40,742 bases of DNA from Treponema sp. (GCA_023231445.1 JALNVF010000008.1:1-40742), one strand, 5' to 3'; positions 1-8,326 are shown, counted from the first letter of the stretch. Numbers and translations are program-made. The notes: generated by a model not told the origin, from the sequence alone.

Positions 1-413
1 CTTGATTCTTTCCCGTCGCTGCCGATTGAAACAAGCGGAATACCGGTAAGCGATGCATTGCATACTAAATACGGACGACCACCAAAATCAACCGATGCCT
101 GACAGAGCGATTCATCCATCGGATAAATAAAGAACCCTGAACGGTAAATTCCTGCGCAATCACCAAGTGCCTTTGTGAAACACATACCGAGTACAATACC
201 GGTATCTTCAATTAAGTGGTGTTGATCTACGTTGAGATCTCCGTCAAGTGAACCGCTTAAATCGAACAGACCGTGTTTACAGAAAGAACGCAGCATATGA
301 TCGAAAAAACCGATGGGATTGTGAATGTCGCATTTTCCGCTTCCGTCAAGATTCAATGTAAGACAGATTTGTGTTTCACCAGTTTTTCGTTCTACCACTG
401 CAATACGTGACAT
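1..413 (-). CDS. hisB: Imidazoleglycerol-phosphate dehydratase HisB, N-terminal part (cut by window edge)
   Basis: HisB dehydrates imidazole glycerol phosphate to imidazole acetol phosphate in cytoplasmic histidine biosynthesis. About 137 codons are present, beginning MSRIAVVERKTGET; the usual monofunctional enzyme is about 195 residues, so roughly the last third lies outside the window. Two metal-binding family motifs are visible: FFDHML near residue 40 and DQHHLIEDTGIVLG near residue 65, with the paired histidines and the ED intact. The ATG at 413 is the first in frame and no fused phosphatase domain precedes it, so this is the stand-alone form rather than the E. coli bifunctional type. It lies 31 bases downstream of hisG on the same strand and is probably co-transcribed with it. 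Confidence 0.95.
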   Translation of the reverse strand, partial: MSRIAVVERKTGETQICLTLNLDGSGKCDIHNPIGFFDHMLRSFCKHGLFDLSGSLDGDLNVDQHHLIEDTGIVLGMCFTKALGDCAGIYRSGFFIYPMDESLCQASVDFGGRPYLVCNASLTGIPLVSIGSDGKES

Positions 414-444
414 ATAAAGCCTCTTTCTCAGTTTTTTATGAAAC

Positions 445-1299
445 TCAGGCTAATACCTTACGGAGTTCATATTCAAGAATATCAGTTGCACCAAGTTTTT
501 TAAGCTTCGGAAGAAGTACCGGTACTTCTGATTTATTGACTGCAATTTTAATTGCATAACCGTCATCACCATAAAGAGGGGCGACAGTAGGGCTTCGCAT
601 TGCAGGAATTCCTTTTACGAGCATATCGAATTTGTCCTTTGAGCAGTTCATTTCAAGCATGACTTTGTCACGTGCATCAAGGACTGCTTCAAAAAGCATT
701 TTAAGTTCTTCTATTTTCTGTTTTTTTGCAGGATTTTTGAGCGCTTCTTTTGAAGCATACATGCATGTTGAACTCTGCAGAATTGTATCTACAATACGGA
801 GTCCGTTTTCCTGAAGAGTGCGGCCCGTCGCTGTATTGTCGACAATCATGTCTGCATCGTCCGGAGGAAAGACTTCCGTTGCGCCGTATGTACGGACAAT
901 CAGATAATCAAGTTTACGGCTTTTAAGCCAGTCCCTTGCAATTTGTTCATATTCTGTTGCTACTATGACATGTTTATGGGCAAGAGTCTGATCGTCGATT
1001 GTATTCGGGACCGCAGCTACAATACGTACTCTGTCAAAACCGAGATCCATTATTTCTTCAACGTCTGCTTTTGTTTCTACAATCCAGTCGCGTCCGGTAA
1101 ATCCGACATCATGAGCACCAAGTTCAAGCAGTTTTCCGATATTCTGCGGTTTCATTACTTTTGCTTCAAGATCATCCTGATTTACTGTCGGTCGATAAGC
1201 GCGTTCGGGCAGATCGACTTTGATTCCGGCTCCGCTGAGCAGACTGATGACATTTTCATAAATTCTTCCTTTGGGAAGCAGTATTTTCAATTTGTCCAT
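445..1299 (-). CDS. hisG: ATP phosphoribosyltransferase HisG, long form
   Basis: HisG catalyses the first step of histidine synthesis, joining ATP and PRPP. The 284-residue product starts MDKLKILLPKGRIYENV, typical of the family. It carries the catalytic-domain motifs ELGAHDVGFTGRDWIVE (about residues 59-75) and the PRPP-loop region DNTATGRTLQENGLRIVD (about 153-170). The last 75 residues match the HisG_C regulatory domain of the long form, which binds histidine for feedback inhibition, so no separate HisZ should be needed. The ATG at 1299 is preceded by GCGGAG about 6 bases upstream. hisB follows 31 bases downstream. A sigma70-like promoter lies at 1341-1369. No histidine-rich leader peptide was seen. 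Confidence 0.96.
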   Translation of the reverse strand: MDKLKILLPKGRIYENVISLLSGAGIKVDLPERAYRPTVNQDDLEAKVMKPQNIGKLLELGAHDVGFTGRDWIVETKADVEEIMDLGFDRVRIVAAVPNTIDDQTLAHKHVIVATEYEQIARDWLKSRKLDYLIVRTYGATEVFPPDDADMIVDNTATGRTLQENGLRIVDTILQSSTCMYASKEALKNPAKKQKIEELKMLFEAVLDARDKVMLEMNCSKDKFDMLVKGIPAMRSPTVAPLYGDDGYAIKIAVNKSEVPVLLPKLKKLGATDILEYELRKVLA

Positions 1300-1340
1300 A
1301 AAAACTCCGCAGATAAATTTACTTCTATTAAAGATATTCT

Positions 1341-1369
1341 ACTATATATAAATATCGGCAATAAATCAA
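1341..1369 (-). promoter_or_regulatory. Predicted sigma70-type promoter of hisG-hisB
   Basis: On the minus strand a TTGATT -35 box (1364-1369) and a TATAGT -10 box (1341-1346) are separated by 17 bases. The -10 is about 40 bases before the hisG start codon, leaving room for a normal leader with a Shine-Dalgarno. Prediction by eye only. Confidence 0.5.
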
Positions 1370-1393
1370 CAACAGAATGTATGGAGTAAAGTA

Positions 1394-1438
1394 TTGACAT
1401 ATGAATATATTAGTCATTAAAATATGAATAGTCATTAA
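1394..1438 (+). promoter_or_regulatory. Predicted promoter with direct repeats upstream of the FnIII lipoprotein locus
   Basis: TTGACA at 1394-1399 and TAAAAT at 1418-1423 (18-base spacer) form a sigma70-like promoter facing the FnIII lipoprotein gene. The 10-base word TAGTCATTAA occurs at 1411-1420 and again at 1429-1438, one copy overlapping the -10 box and one just downstream. Each copy is preceded by a close match to ATATGAATA. Tandem copies 18 bases apart around a -10 box would suit a regulator binding nearly two helical turns apart. The leader to the ATG at 1517 would be about 85 bases and very AT-rich. Confidence 0.4.
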
Positions 1439-1516
1439 TTAAAATAATGATATATTGATAATACTGCTTAAAAAAACTGATTTTGTATTATTAATAATTA
1501 AAGAGAGGGTGGTTAT

Positions 1517-3721
1517 ATGAAAAAAGTCACAGAGTGCTGTATATCACTGCCTGCCAGGGTAGTACTGTTTTTTTACTGTTTTTTGCTGGCAGCATGCAGC
1601 AATGAAGTCTCCAGTTCTTCCGATAACCGAGATACAACAGGAGTAACGAGTCTTACCACACCAACCGGTTTTTGCGGCGACTATAATCCATATACAAATC
1701 AGGCCGTGTTTACATGGAACGCTGTCGCTGGAGCTGACGGATATAAGATATACTGGAATACGACGAATGATTTTTCTACTGCTCTTATTGATGTTGAAAA
1801 CACGACAGCAAATGAAGGTTTTACGTTGTATGGTTTTTCAGCTGCGGTGACAACATATTATTACTGGGTAGCAGCTTTCAGCAGTTCATTGCCAAGTACA
1901 CACAGTAGTTCGATTAGTATTACGACATCTGCCGTTTCTCCGGAAAATCTACGAGTAACATCCGGTGATGGTCTGACTTTTTCTATCGCATGGAATGCAG
2001 TTGCCGGTATTACCGGTTATGTCATTTATGCTGGTAAAACAAATGATCCATCAACAGCTGAAAAGACGGAATCAATCGAGACAAACAGTGTACCTGTTAC
2101 ACTTAATGGAACGGAATGTCCATACGGTACACCGGTTTATATATGGGTTACATCTAAAAAGGGGGAAACAGAGTCAGATTTTGGCAGTCCTGTTGTATAT
2201 ACACCTGCTGCACCGACTGTATCAGCCCCTTCAATTACACTTGTACAAAACGACAATTCTGCAACATTGTCATGGTCTGCTGTAACAGGCTGTACCGGTT
2301 ATAAAGTATATATTGGAACAACTTCAGATCCTGATCAGGCTGTGCTGTCACAGACTCTTATAGACGGTACGACCACAGCTGTTGTGTCTGCTGAAAATTC
2401 CGGCATAAAATATTATGTGTGGGTCACTGCATTCCTTACACAAAACGATTTGACATACGAATCTGCTTTTGGGGATCCTCTGACATTTTATCAGCCTCTT
2501 CCTGCGACGGAAATGATTACAACAACCGGGGCAAAAACGGAAAGCTCGATAGACCTTTCGTGGCTTGCTGTTACGGGAGCATCGAAATATGCAGTATATT
2601 ATGGAACAACAAATAATACTGCTGATGCAGTAAAATTTTCTGCTGCAACAGCAGATTTATCTCTGACTGTTACCGGGTTAACTTCGGGTACAACATATTA
2701 TTTCTGGGTTCGTGCGGTTGATGCATATGATGATGAAGGTGAATTTAGTGATTCGACACAGAGTAAGACTCGTATACTTGCTCCGCAGAATGTCTCGCTG
2801 TCAATAATAGAAGATACCAGCGTCGTTATATCATGGTCGGCTTCAACAGGTGCAACATCTTATACTGTTGCATACGGTATGTCGGATAGTCTGTCTGATG
2901 CTTCAAAAATCACTGATTGTACCGGCTTATCAAAAAATATAACAGGTTTGTCTGAAGGTACCAGATATTATTTCTGGGTAAATGCAGTAGATTCGGCAAC
3001 ATCATACGAGACATCGTATTCTCTCCCGGTCAGCGGTAATACGCTTCCTGCCCGACCTGTCGGTCTGACTGTTTCCGGATATACGTCAGAATCTGTAACA
3101 CTCTGCTGGACTGCAATACCGGGGGCTGCTACATATCGTGTCTGCTACAATACGACAAATACTGGTTCAAGTTCAGTAAAATTTGGTACTACAGCCGATA
3201 CTTCGATAACAGTTACCGGGTTGTCAGGCGGAATAACTTATTATTTCTGGGTACAGGCATATTATAACGGTACATGGAGCAGCCTTTCTGATTCGGTGAG
3301 TCAGAATACATCTGGGAATCAGGATACTCCGGGAACCGGTACGAAAGTCTGGATGTCGGGAACAGTTTCTGCATCCGGTTCAAGATCTTTTATTTTTTCT
3401 GCAGTATCAGGAAATACGTATACCGTATATTGGGATGATTTATACAATGGTTCGGGAAGCTACACGTGCGATGTTAAAGTTTCTGCATACATGGGAAGTA
3501 CGAATTATTTTACGGATGTCGATTCCGGATATATAACAGGCCGGTCATTTACACCTTCCTGCGATGGTACTGTATATATAAAAGTACAGCCTTGGTCATC
3601 CGGTTCAGGGACTTTTGCGGTTGCTGTTATGAGAGGGACATCAAATGTTACAGTGAAAAACCAGTTGCTTCCGCCTGTTCATACCGGCGGGAACAAGGGC
3701 CCCGGTTTTCATCCGGAGTAA
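1517..3721 (+). CDS. Lipoprotein with six fibronectin type III repeats and a C-terminal beta-sandwich-like domain
   Basis: A 734-residue exported lipoprotein. A signal peptide ends in the lipobox LLAAC, with the lipidated Cys at residue 27, followed by a Ser/Thr-rich linker. Six FnIII-like units span about 45-137, 141-228, 235-326, 331-418, 420-508 and 512-597. Each opens with a variant of W-x-AVxGA-x-x-Y-x-VYYGTTN and closes on YYFWVxA. A different domain of about 100 residues (609-706) follows, rich in Gly, Ser and Tyr and resembling PPC-like beta-sandwich modules. A similar tail is found in the smaller FnIII lipoprotein at 5915. The start at 1517 follows a GAGAGGGTGG ribosome site. FnIII arrays usually serve as rigid spacers or adhesive and carbohydrate-associated modules; the ligand here is unknown. 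It heads a plus-strand cluster of envelope genes. Confidence 0.85.
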   Translation: MKKVTECCISLPARVVLFFYCFLLAACSNEVSSSSDNRDTTGVTSLTTPTGFCGDYNPYTNQAVFTWNAVAGADGYKIYWNTTNDFSTALIDVENTTANEGFTLYGFSAAVTTYYYWVAAFSSSLPSTHSSSISITTSAVSPENLRVTSGDGLTFSIAWNAVAGITGYVIYAGKTNDPSTAEKTESIETNSVPVTLNGTECPYGTPVYIWVTSKKGETESDFGSPVVYTPAAPTVSAPSITLVQNDNSATLSWSAVTGCTGYKVYIGTTSDPDQAVLSQTLIDGTTTAVVSAENSGIKYYVWVTAFLTQNDLTYESAFGDPLTFYQPLPATEMITTTGAKTESSIDLSWLAVTGASKYAVYYGTTNNTADAVKFSAATADLSLTVTGLTSGTTYYFWVRAVDAYDDEGEFSDSTQSKTRILAPQNVSLSIIEDTSVVISWSASTGATSYTVAYGMSDSLSDASKITDCTGLSKNITGLSEGTRYYFWVNAVDSATSYETSYSLPVSGNTLPARPVGLTVSGYTSESVTLCWTAIPGAATYRVCYNTTNTGSSSVKFGTTADTSITVTGLSGGITYYFWVQAYYNGTWSSLSDSVSQNTSGNQDTPGTGTKVWMSGTVSASGSRSFIFSAVSGNTYTVYWDDLYNGSGSYTCDVKVSAYMGSTNYFTDVDSGYITGRSFTPSCDGTVYIKVQPWSSGSGTFAVAVMRGTSNVTVKNQLLPPVHTGGNKGPGFHPE

Positions 3722-3779
3722 ATTGGAACCTGTCCGTAATTTGTAAAATGAAAAGTTATGTATCGGGAAGGGGAGAAAA

Positions 3780-4766
3780 ATGAAAGAGAAAATTCTATAT
3801 CTTTTTTTAATTTGTATTCTATCTCCTGTTTCTGCAAAAGCACCTGTATGGCTGACAGATACAGAAAAAGCATATTCTCAGAAAAATTATATTACGGCAG
3901 TGGGTGAAGGTGAAAACAGACATGAGGCAGAAACGGACGCGGTGAATTATATTTCGCTGTATTTTCAGACAAAGACAGATATTCATTGCGAAGCTGTCCG
4001 CGAATATAACGAAACTGCTGCCATTTTTGCGAAATCTCAAAGTCTTACGGAGCATTCAGTTATTTCTTCTGATGCAGAATTTTTCTGTATACATTTTACG
4101 GACCCGTATTTTGATGAAAGGGAAAAGAAATTTACAGTTCTTGCATATATTGACAGGGCTGAAGCTGCTGCCGTGTACGGTGTAAAAATCGACGAAAATA
4201 TGAATGATATTCACACAATTCTTTCATGCGCAGAAAAACAGCCGGAAATATTATATGCAGCTGTTGCATACAAAAATGCTGAAATAATTGCGGCCGTTAC
4301 AGGGGAGTTGATACATAATGCGGTCCTTGTTAATCCTTCGTCGCGTGAAAAATACCTGACTGATGAGAAACTTCTGTCATCTGTACCGTCGCTTCTTGAT
4401 GCGGAGAAAAATGCGATGACTTTTTGTGTGAAAAGCGTTTCTTATGATGACCGGCAGATAACGGATACGATTTCATCAGTCCTGGAGAAGGATGGATTTT
4501 CGAATTCACCTGACAAATATATATATATCGTATTTTATGATTTGGTTTTCAGAGAAGAGAAACATGACACAGCAGCATTCGTATATCCGACACTAAAAAT
4601 CAGCATACAGAACAAGCAAAAAAAGGTTATTGAATCGTATTCGAAAGTATATGAAAAATGCGGGCATTTGAATCTTGAAGGTGCTTATACTCGTGCTGTT
4701 ATGAAAATTACAGACGACATAAACAAAAATTTTCTTTCAATTTATCGCTCGGACGGGAGAAACTAA
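3780..4766 (+). CDS. Exported LPP20-like protein
   Basis: A 328-residue protein with a signal peptide (about residues 1-20, ending SAKA) but no lipobox cysteine, so probably periplasmic. Residues 22-70 (APVWLTDTEKAY then YITAVGEGENRHEAETDA) follow the pattern of LPP20-family envelope proteins: a Pro-x-Trp opening, a short strand with Gly-x-Gly and a run of alanine-rich helix. The rest is not recognised. A ribosome site GGGGAG sits 6 bases before the ATG. Its stop codon shares one base with the start of the following CsgG-like gene (TAATG), so the two are translationally coupled. Proteins of this type often accompany CsgG- or LpoB-like partners in bacterial envelopes; a role in folding or export of the neighbouring lipoproteins is inference. 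Confidence 0.75.
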   Translation: MKEKILYLFLICILSPVSAKAPVWLTDTEKAYSQKNYITAVGEGENRHEAETDAVNYISLYFQTKTDIHCEAVREYNETAAIFAKSQSLTEHSVISSDAEFFCIHFTDPYFDEREKKFTVLAYIDRAEAAAVYGVKIDENMNDIHTILSCAEKQPEILYAAVAYKNAEIIAAVTGELIHNAVLVNPSSREKYLTDEKLLSSVPSLLDAEKNAMTFCVKSVSYDDRQITDTISSVLEKDGFSNSPDKYIYIVFYDLVFREEKHDTAAFVYPTLKISIQNKQKKVIESYSKVYEKCGHLNLEGAYTRAVMKITDDINKNFLSIYRSDGRN

Positions 4767-5905
4767 TGAGAAAAATTTTTATCATGCTGCTGTTTCTGCT
4801 TTTTACAGGAATCGTTTATGCAGGGAATAACAAATCTCTTGATGCCGTAATATCTGCAGCTTCAGATAAACTTGATCAGGGTATCCCCCGTGATAAAGTG
4901 ATAGCGGTATTAAATATAAAATCAGACTCTGCCAGGTTGTCGGATTATATAATAGACGGTTTGATAAACAGCCTGTTAAAGACAGGTATCCATAAAGTGG
5001 TTGATCGTAATTCAGAAGATGCACAGATAATAAAAAACGAACTTAATTATCAATATTCCGGTGAGGTAAATGAAGAGACTGCACAGCAGATCGGATACAG
5101 TACAGCAGCAGGGGCGGTCGTTTCCGGCGCAGTAGAGAGAATGGGGGAATCCTATATACTGAAAATAAAGGCTGTCAGTGTAGAAACCCGCGAAATCCTC
5201 GTATCATGGAATACAAAAATAGCTGATTCTGATGATGTAGACTGTATGCTCAGTTCCGCCGGAAGTGTTGCTGCGAAACGGTATGCTGTTCGTGGTTTCT
5301 CTGCCGGGGCAGCCGGTGGAATTCAGACAGGAATAAATGATAATGGAAAAATTTTTTCAGACACGGAAACTGTTTTTACGCAGGCCGGCTGTAATGTGAA
5401 AGAAACAAATTATACTTCATTTACAGGGCGCGTATTTATAAAATATACAAGAAGTCCCGGTTTTGGTTTTCAAACCGAATTTTTTTACTGGAATGGTGGT
5501 AAAGAAGCGGTAGCTTCCTCGTCTTCCGAGACTACCGGTGCTGTAAAAATAAAGTACTATTCATTTGATGTTCCTGTGCTTATTTCCTTTTCTTTCCCGA
5601 TAGTAAAAACAACGGTATCCCTGCTGGCTGGCGTTGATCTTTCGTTTCCTCAGAAGGGCATTTTATACAATTCACTGGAAGACGGCAGTACAGACGTGAC
5701 TTCCGGTTCTGTGCTTGTTCCGGGATTTATTGCAGGTATCGATTATACTGTACCGGTTTCCTCTCAATTCAGCATCCTGATCGGGTTCAGGTATCTGCGG
5801 GATTTTATACCGTATCTGGTAAAAAAATCTGATGCAACTACTTTTGATTCCGCATTGACACGAAGCTGTTTCAACTTTGACGCAGGTGTTCAATTTTTAT
5901 TTTAG
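4766..5905 (+). CDS. CsgG/LpoB-like domain fused to an outer-membrane beta-barrel-like domain
   Basis: A 379-residue protein with a signal peptide (1-19, ending VYA). Residues about 25-155 fit the CsgG/LpoB fold: KVIAVLNIKSDSARLSDYIIDGL, then HKVVDRNSEDAQIIKNEL, then a GYSTAAGAVVSGAVERMG segment and KAVSVETREI. Residues about 175-379 alternate short amphipathic strands and glycine turns and end FNFDAGVQFLF with a terminal Phe, as expected of a small outer-membrane barrel. Curli CsgG is a lipoprotein pore that builds its barrel from inserted hairpins; here there is no lipobox and the barrel is a separate C-terminal domain. The start overlaps the stop of the LPP20-like gene by one base, and the next lipoprotein begins 9 bases after its stop. 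Function is unproven; an export pore or an envelope sensor are both possible. Confidence 0.75.
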   Translation: MRKIFIMLLFLLFTGIVYAGNNKSLDAVISAASDKLDQGIPRDKVIAVLNIKSDSARLSDYIIDGLINSLLKTGIHKVVDRNSEDAQIIKNELNYQYSGEVNEETAQQIGYSTAAGAVVSGAVERMGESYILKIKAVSVETREILVSWNTKIADSDDVDCMLSSAGSVAAKRYAVRGFSAGAAGGIQTGINDNGKIFSDTETVFTQAGCNVKETNYTSFTGRVFIKYTRSPGFGFQTEFFYWNGGKEAVASSSSETTGAVKIKYYSFDVPVLISFSFPIVKTTVSLLAGVDLSFPQKGILYNSLEDGSTDVTSGSVLVPGFIAGIDYTVPVSSQFSILIGFRYLRDFIPYLVKKSDATTFDSALTRSCFNFDAGVQFLF

Positions 5906-5914
5906 GAGCAGGAG

Positions 5915-6700
5915 ATGAAAATAAATAAAAAATTATTTGTTGTTGTGTTTATTAGTATTCTATTTTTTATTCCGTTCTTCAGTTGTACCTTACCTTTTAA
6001 TGAAACGGCGACGGATTCCATTTCAACGTCCAAACCTGTATCACCTACAGGAATAATTTCTTCTTCAGATTATGATGGCATTACCATATCATGGAATCCT
6101 GTAAAAGGTGCTCTCAGTTATAAAATATATTATGCTGCGTCGAATACATCGTTTTCCGGCGACTGCTTTTATGAGTCGAAGACGAATACATATACCGATA
6201 CACTTCTGTATGCTGGTGATATCTGGTTTTATCGTGTTTCTGCCGTAAATCTGAATGGAGAAGGGGATAGTACGAATCCTGTTTATTCCTCCAGACAGCT
6301 TCAATATGGAAACAGATCACAGGTCGTCTCTTCTGCGACAAGTCTGACCGTATACAGTCAGGCTGATACTACGGTCAGATGGACTATAGGCAATGTTGTG
6401 AATAATAATCCGGTGTATTATTACTTTCCTGTCAAAGGAGGAAAAAACTATAAAATATACTGGATTGACAGTAGAAATAATTCTGAAAAATTGACTGATT
6501 TCGGATATACGGATCAGGCATATATATGTGTTTATTATTATCCGGCAGGCTCGTCGTCGACAACTTTTTATTCGGGTGATGGTGGTACTGCGACTTTGTA
6601 TACAGGTTTTGAATCACAGATAACCGGATATTATATTATTAAAACTGCGGGAAACAACGGCTCTTCCGGCAGTTATGGCCTTTGTGTTATAGGCGAATGA
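5915..6700 (+). CDS. Small lipoprotein with one FnIII repeat and a PPC-like tail
   Basis: A 261-residue lipoprotein whose signal peptide ends at FFSC (Cys 24). One FnIII-like unit (about 41-130) carries the same signature as the large lipoprotein at 1517: SWNPVKGALSYKIYYAASN and later IWFYRVSAVN. Residues about 135-261 form a Tyr- and Gly-rich domain with YYYFPVKGGKNYKIYWID and a closing GSYGLCVIGE, alignable by eye with the tail of the 1517 product. The two proteins therefore look like long and short versions of one architecture within one locus. A GGAG ribosome site directly precedes the ATG, 9 bases after the stop of the CsgG-like gene. Confidence 0.8.
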   Translation: MKINKKLFVVVFISILFFIPFFSCTLPFNETATDSISTSKPVSPTGIISSSDYDGITISWNPVKGALSYKIYYAASNTSFSGDCFYESKTNTYTDTLLYAGDIWFYRVSAVNLNGEGDSTNPVYSSRQLQYGNRSQVVSSATSLTVYSQADTTVRWTIGNVVNNNPVYYYFPVKGGKNYKIYWIDSRNNSEKLTDFGYTDQAYICVYYYPAGSSSTTFYSGDGGTATLYTGFESQITGYYIIKTAGNNGSSGSYGLCVIGE

Positions 6701-6745
6701 GATAAAATTTTAAGAGTTTTTATTTTATAAATATAGGAGTTTATT

Positions 6746-7501
6746 ATGGAAAGAAAAATTTATTGGTTGATTGTTGTGATTTTTATGCCGCTGCTGACGT
6801 CGTGTATGTCGATGCAGTTCGATCGTTCCTGTGATATAGTACAGGTACAGCAGGTAAAAGAACGTCCCATTGAGTTTATAGGTTTTAAAGCAAGCTATGA
6901 TACTCTGGGAAGTGATTACGAATCATGGCAGAATTTTAAAAAGGGTGGTACGTTGTCAAAATTGGGAAGTGTTCTGGAACGGAATGGTATGGCATACGAT
7001 CAGTCGTATGCGTATTTCGGAATATATTCCCTGCAGGAGCTGGCCCAATATAAAAGTCATAAAAGGTATGTTACTTTTGTTGAAGTTGAGAAGCACAATT
7101 TTAACGTTTTGTACAATAATACCCTTCAGATGACATTTTTAGGATTAGGTGCAGGTTTTCTTGGCGGTGGGTTACCATTATTGATCTCACCAGTTACGAA
7201 AAATCTGGGACAGGGATTTTCTATAGCAGGAGCAGCCTGTCTGCTTCCGGCATTGATTCCTGCAAAGACAACGATCAAATTCGGGGGTATATATAATATT
7301 TATGTATATGACACGGTAAAACAGGAAGTCATATACCGTGATACGGTAAATGTCGGTCCTTTTGCGGATAAATTTTCAGGAAATTACTTTAATGACAATA
7401 CTGACAGACAGAAAGTAGTTGATTTTTATTCGAATCTTGTTTATAACGAAATTTTGAAAAAATATGAAATTCTTTGTAACAAGTTATCATTTACTGAATA
7501 A
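6746..7501 (+). CDS. Lipoprotein of unknown function with hydrophobic centre
   Basis: A 251-residue lipoprotein with signal peptide ending LLTSC (Cys 20). I do not recognise the family. Visible features are a polar N-terminal half with FIGFKASYDTLGSDYESW, two adjacent glycine-rich hydrophobic stretches at about residues 130-175 (FLGLGAGFLGGGLPLLI and IAGAACLLPALIPA) that could be a membrane hairpin, and a C-terminal part with IYNIYVYDTVKQEVIYRDTVNVG. A TAGGAG ribosome site precedes the ATG. It is 45 bases downstream of the FnIII lipoprotein gene with no terminator between, so probably in the same transcript. Confidence 0.7.
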   Translation: MERKIYWLIVVIFMPLLTSCMSMQFDRSCDIVQVQQVKERPIEFIGFKASYDTLGSDYESWQNFKKGGTLSKLGSVLERNGMAYDQSYAYFGIYSLQELAQYKSHKRYVTFVEVEKHNFNVLYNNTLQMTFLGLGAGFLGGGLPLLISPVTKNLGQGFSIAGAACLLPALIPAKTTIKFGGIYNIYVYDTVKQEVIYRDTVNVGPFADKFSGNYFNDNTDRQKVVDFYSNLVYNEILKKYEILCNKLSFTE

Positions 7502-7530
7502 TTCATTTCTGCCGGATAAAAATATGATTA

Positions 7531-7551
7531 TATGATATACTACTAGTATAT
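7531..7551 (+). promoter_or_regulatory. Extended -10 promoter overlapping a perfect inverted repeat
   Basis: TATGATATACT at 7531-7541 contains an extended -10 (TG-A-TATACT). It overlaps the perfect inverted repeat ATATACTA-c-TAGTATAT at 7535-7551. It is about 40 bases upstream of the LPP20-like lipoprotein gene at 7580. The same 11-base word occurs twice, in opposite orientations, at 24514-24568. No convincing -35 box was found. Confidence 0.4.
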
Positions 7552-7579
7552 AGTTTCTTGCGATATTTGGAGGATTTAT

Positions 7580-8326
7580 ATGAAATTTGTAAAGGCAATT
7601 TTTATCATGAGAACAGCTGCTGCATTGCTTGTCGTGACGGGATGTGGAACGACCGGTGCTGTAAAAGGGTCCGGTATAAAAGGTGAAAAACCTGAAATGG
7701 CTGCTTCAAAAGCTAAGATTGTTGATTATCAGGGGGCTGCTTTCGGTACTGAAGTTCCGGAATGGGTTATTCAGGTTGCACAGGGGGAGTATTCGGAATC
7801 TGCTCTTTCAAAGGTTATGCCCGATCTCAAAGGAAGAAAAATTTTTGTTACAATGGCTGACGGCGATAATCTTGAATTTGTAAAACAATGGACAGATCTG
7901 GTGGATGTTGAAACTCAGGTCGGAGATACGATGCAGCGTGTGGTGGGAAAAGTCGTACAGGCATCAGAAGATGCAAAGGCAAAGGAAGCTGGCAAGGAAT
8001 CTGATCCGACAGAAGTTAACCGGAAACTCAAACTGTATAAGGAAGCCGTTGCTGCAGTCGAAATTAACGGTCTTGAAAAAACCGCAAGTTATTGGGTAGA
8101 AAAACAAACCGGTTCAGTAAAAGATGGTAATAATAAAGACGTTTTTGAATATTACGCTGTCTGGTCAATGGATAAAAGTGTGTATGATGCGCAGTTAAAT
8201 GCCGCATTGCAGACTGTAAAGGATAATACATCTGAGTCTGAGAATCTTAAGAAAATGCTGAAAGATAAACTTAGTGATCTTGTTCTTACATCTAACGATC
8301 TTTCTGCCGAAAATGCTGCAGACTGA
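7580..8326 (+). CDS. LPP20-like lipoprotein
   Basis: A 248-residue lipoprotein; the signal peptide ends VVTGC (Cys 22) with a Gly/Thr-rich linker behind it. The start at 7580 is chosen because GGAGG lies 7 bases upstream; an internal Met at residue 10 would leave a short signal. After the linker, VPEWVIQVAQGEY and then KIFVTMADGDNLEFVKQWTDLVDVE followed by a charged helix match the Pro-x-Trp plus helix layout of LPP20-like spirochaetal proteins. LEKTASYWVEKQ and VFEYYAVWSMDKSVYDAQL resemble the later part of that fold. The C-terminus is a charged helix. It is the last gene of the envelope cluster, has its own promoter candidate, and is followed by an intrinsic terminator. Confidence 0.75.
   Translation: MKFVKAIFIMRTAAALLVVTGCGTTGAVKGSGIKGEKPEMAASKAKIVDYQGAAFGTEVPEWVIQVAQGEYSESALSKVMPDLKGRKIFVTMADGDNLEFVKQWTDLVDVETQVGDTMQRVVGKVVQASEDAKAKEAGKESDPTEVNRKLKLYKEAVAAVEINGLEKTASYWVEKQTGSVKDGNNKDVFEYYAVWSMDKSVYDAQLNAALQTVKDNTSESENLKKMLKDKLSDLVLTSNDLSAENAAD

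Noticed and set aside
943..1389. 148-residue plus-strand open frame opposite hisG
   Set aside because: It lies antisense to a clear hisG and has no recognisable motif; it is a shadow frame.
1650..3310. DNA tandem repeats in the FnIII lipoprotein gene
   Set aside because: The repeats are clear at the protein level but the DNA copies have diverged, so no recent tandem duplication or phase-variable tract is claimed.
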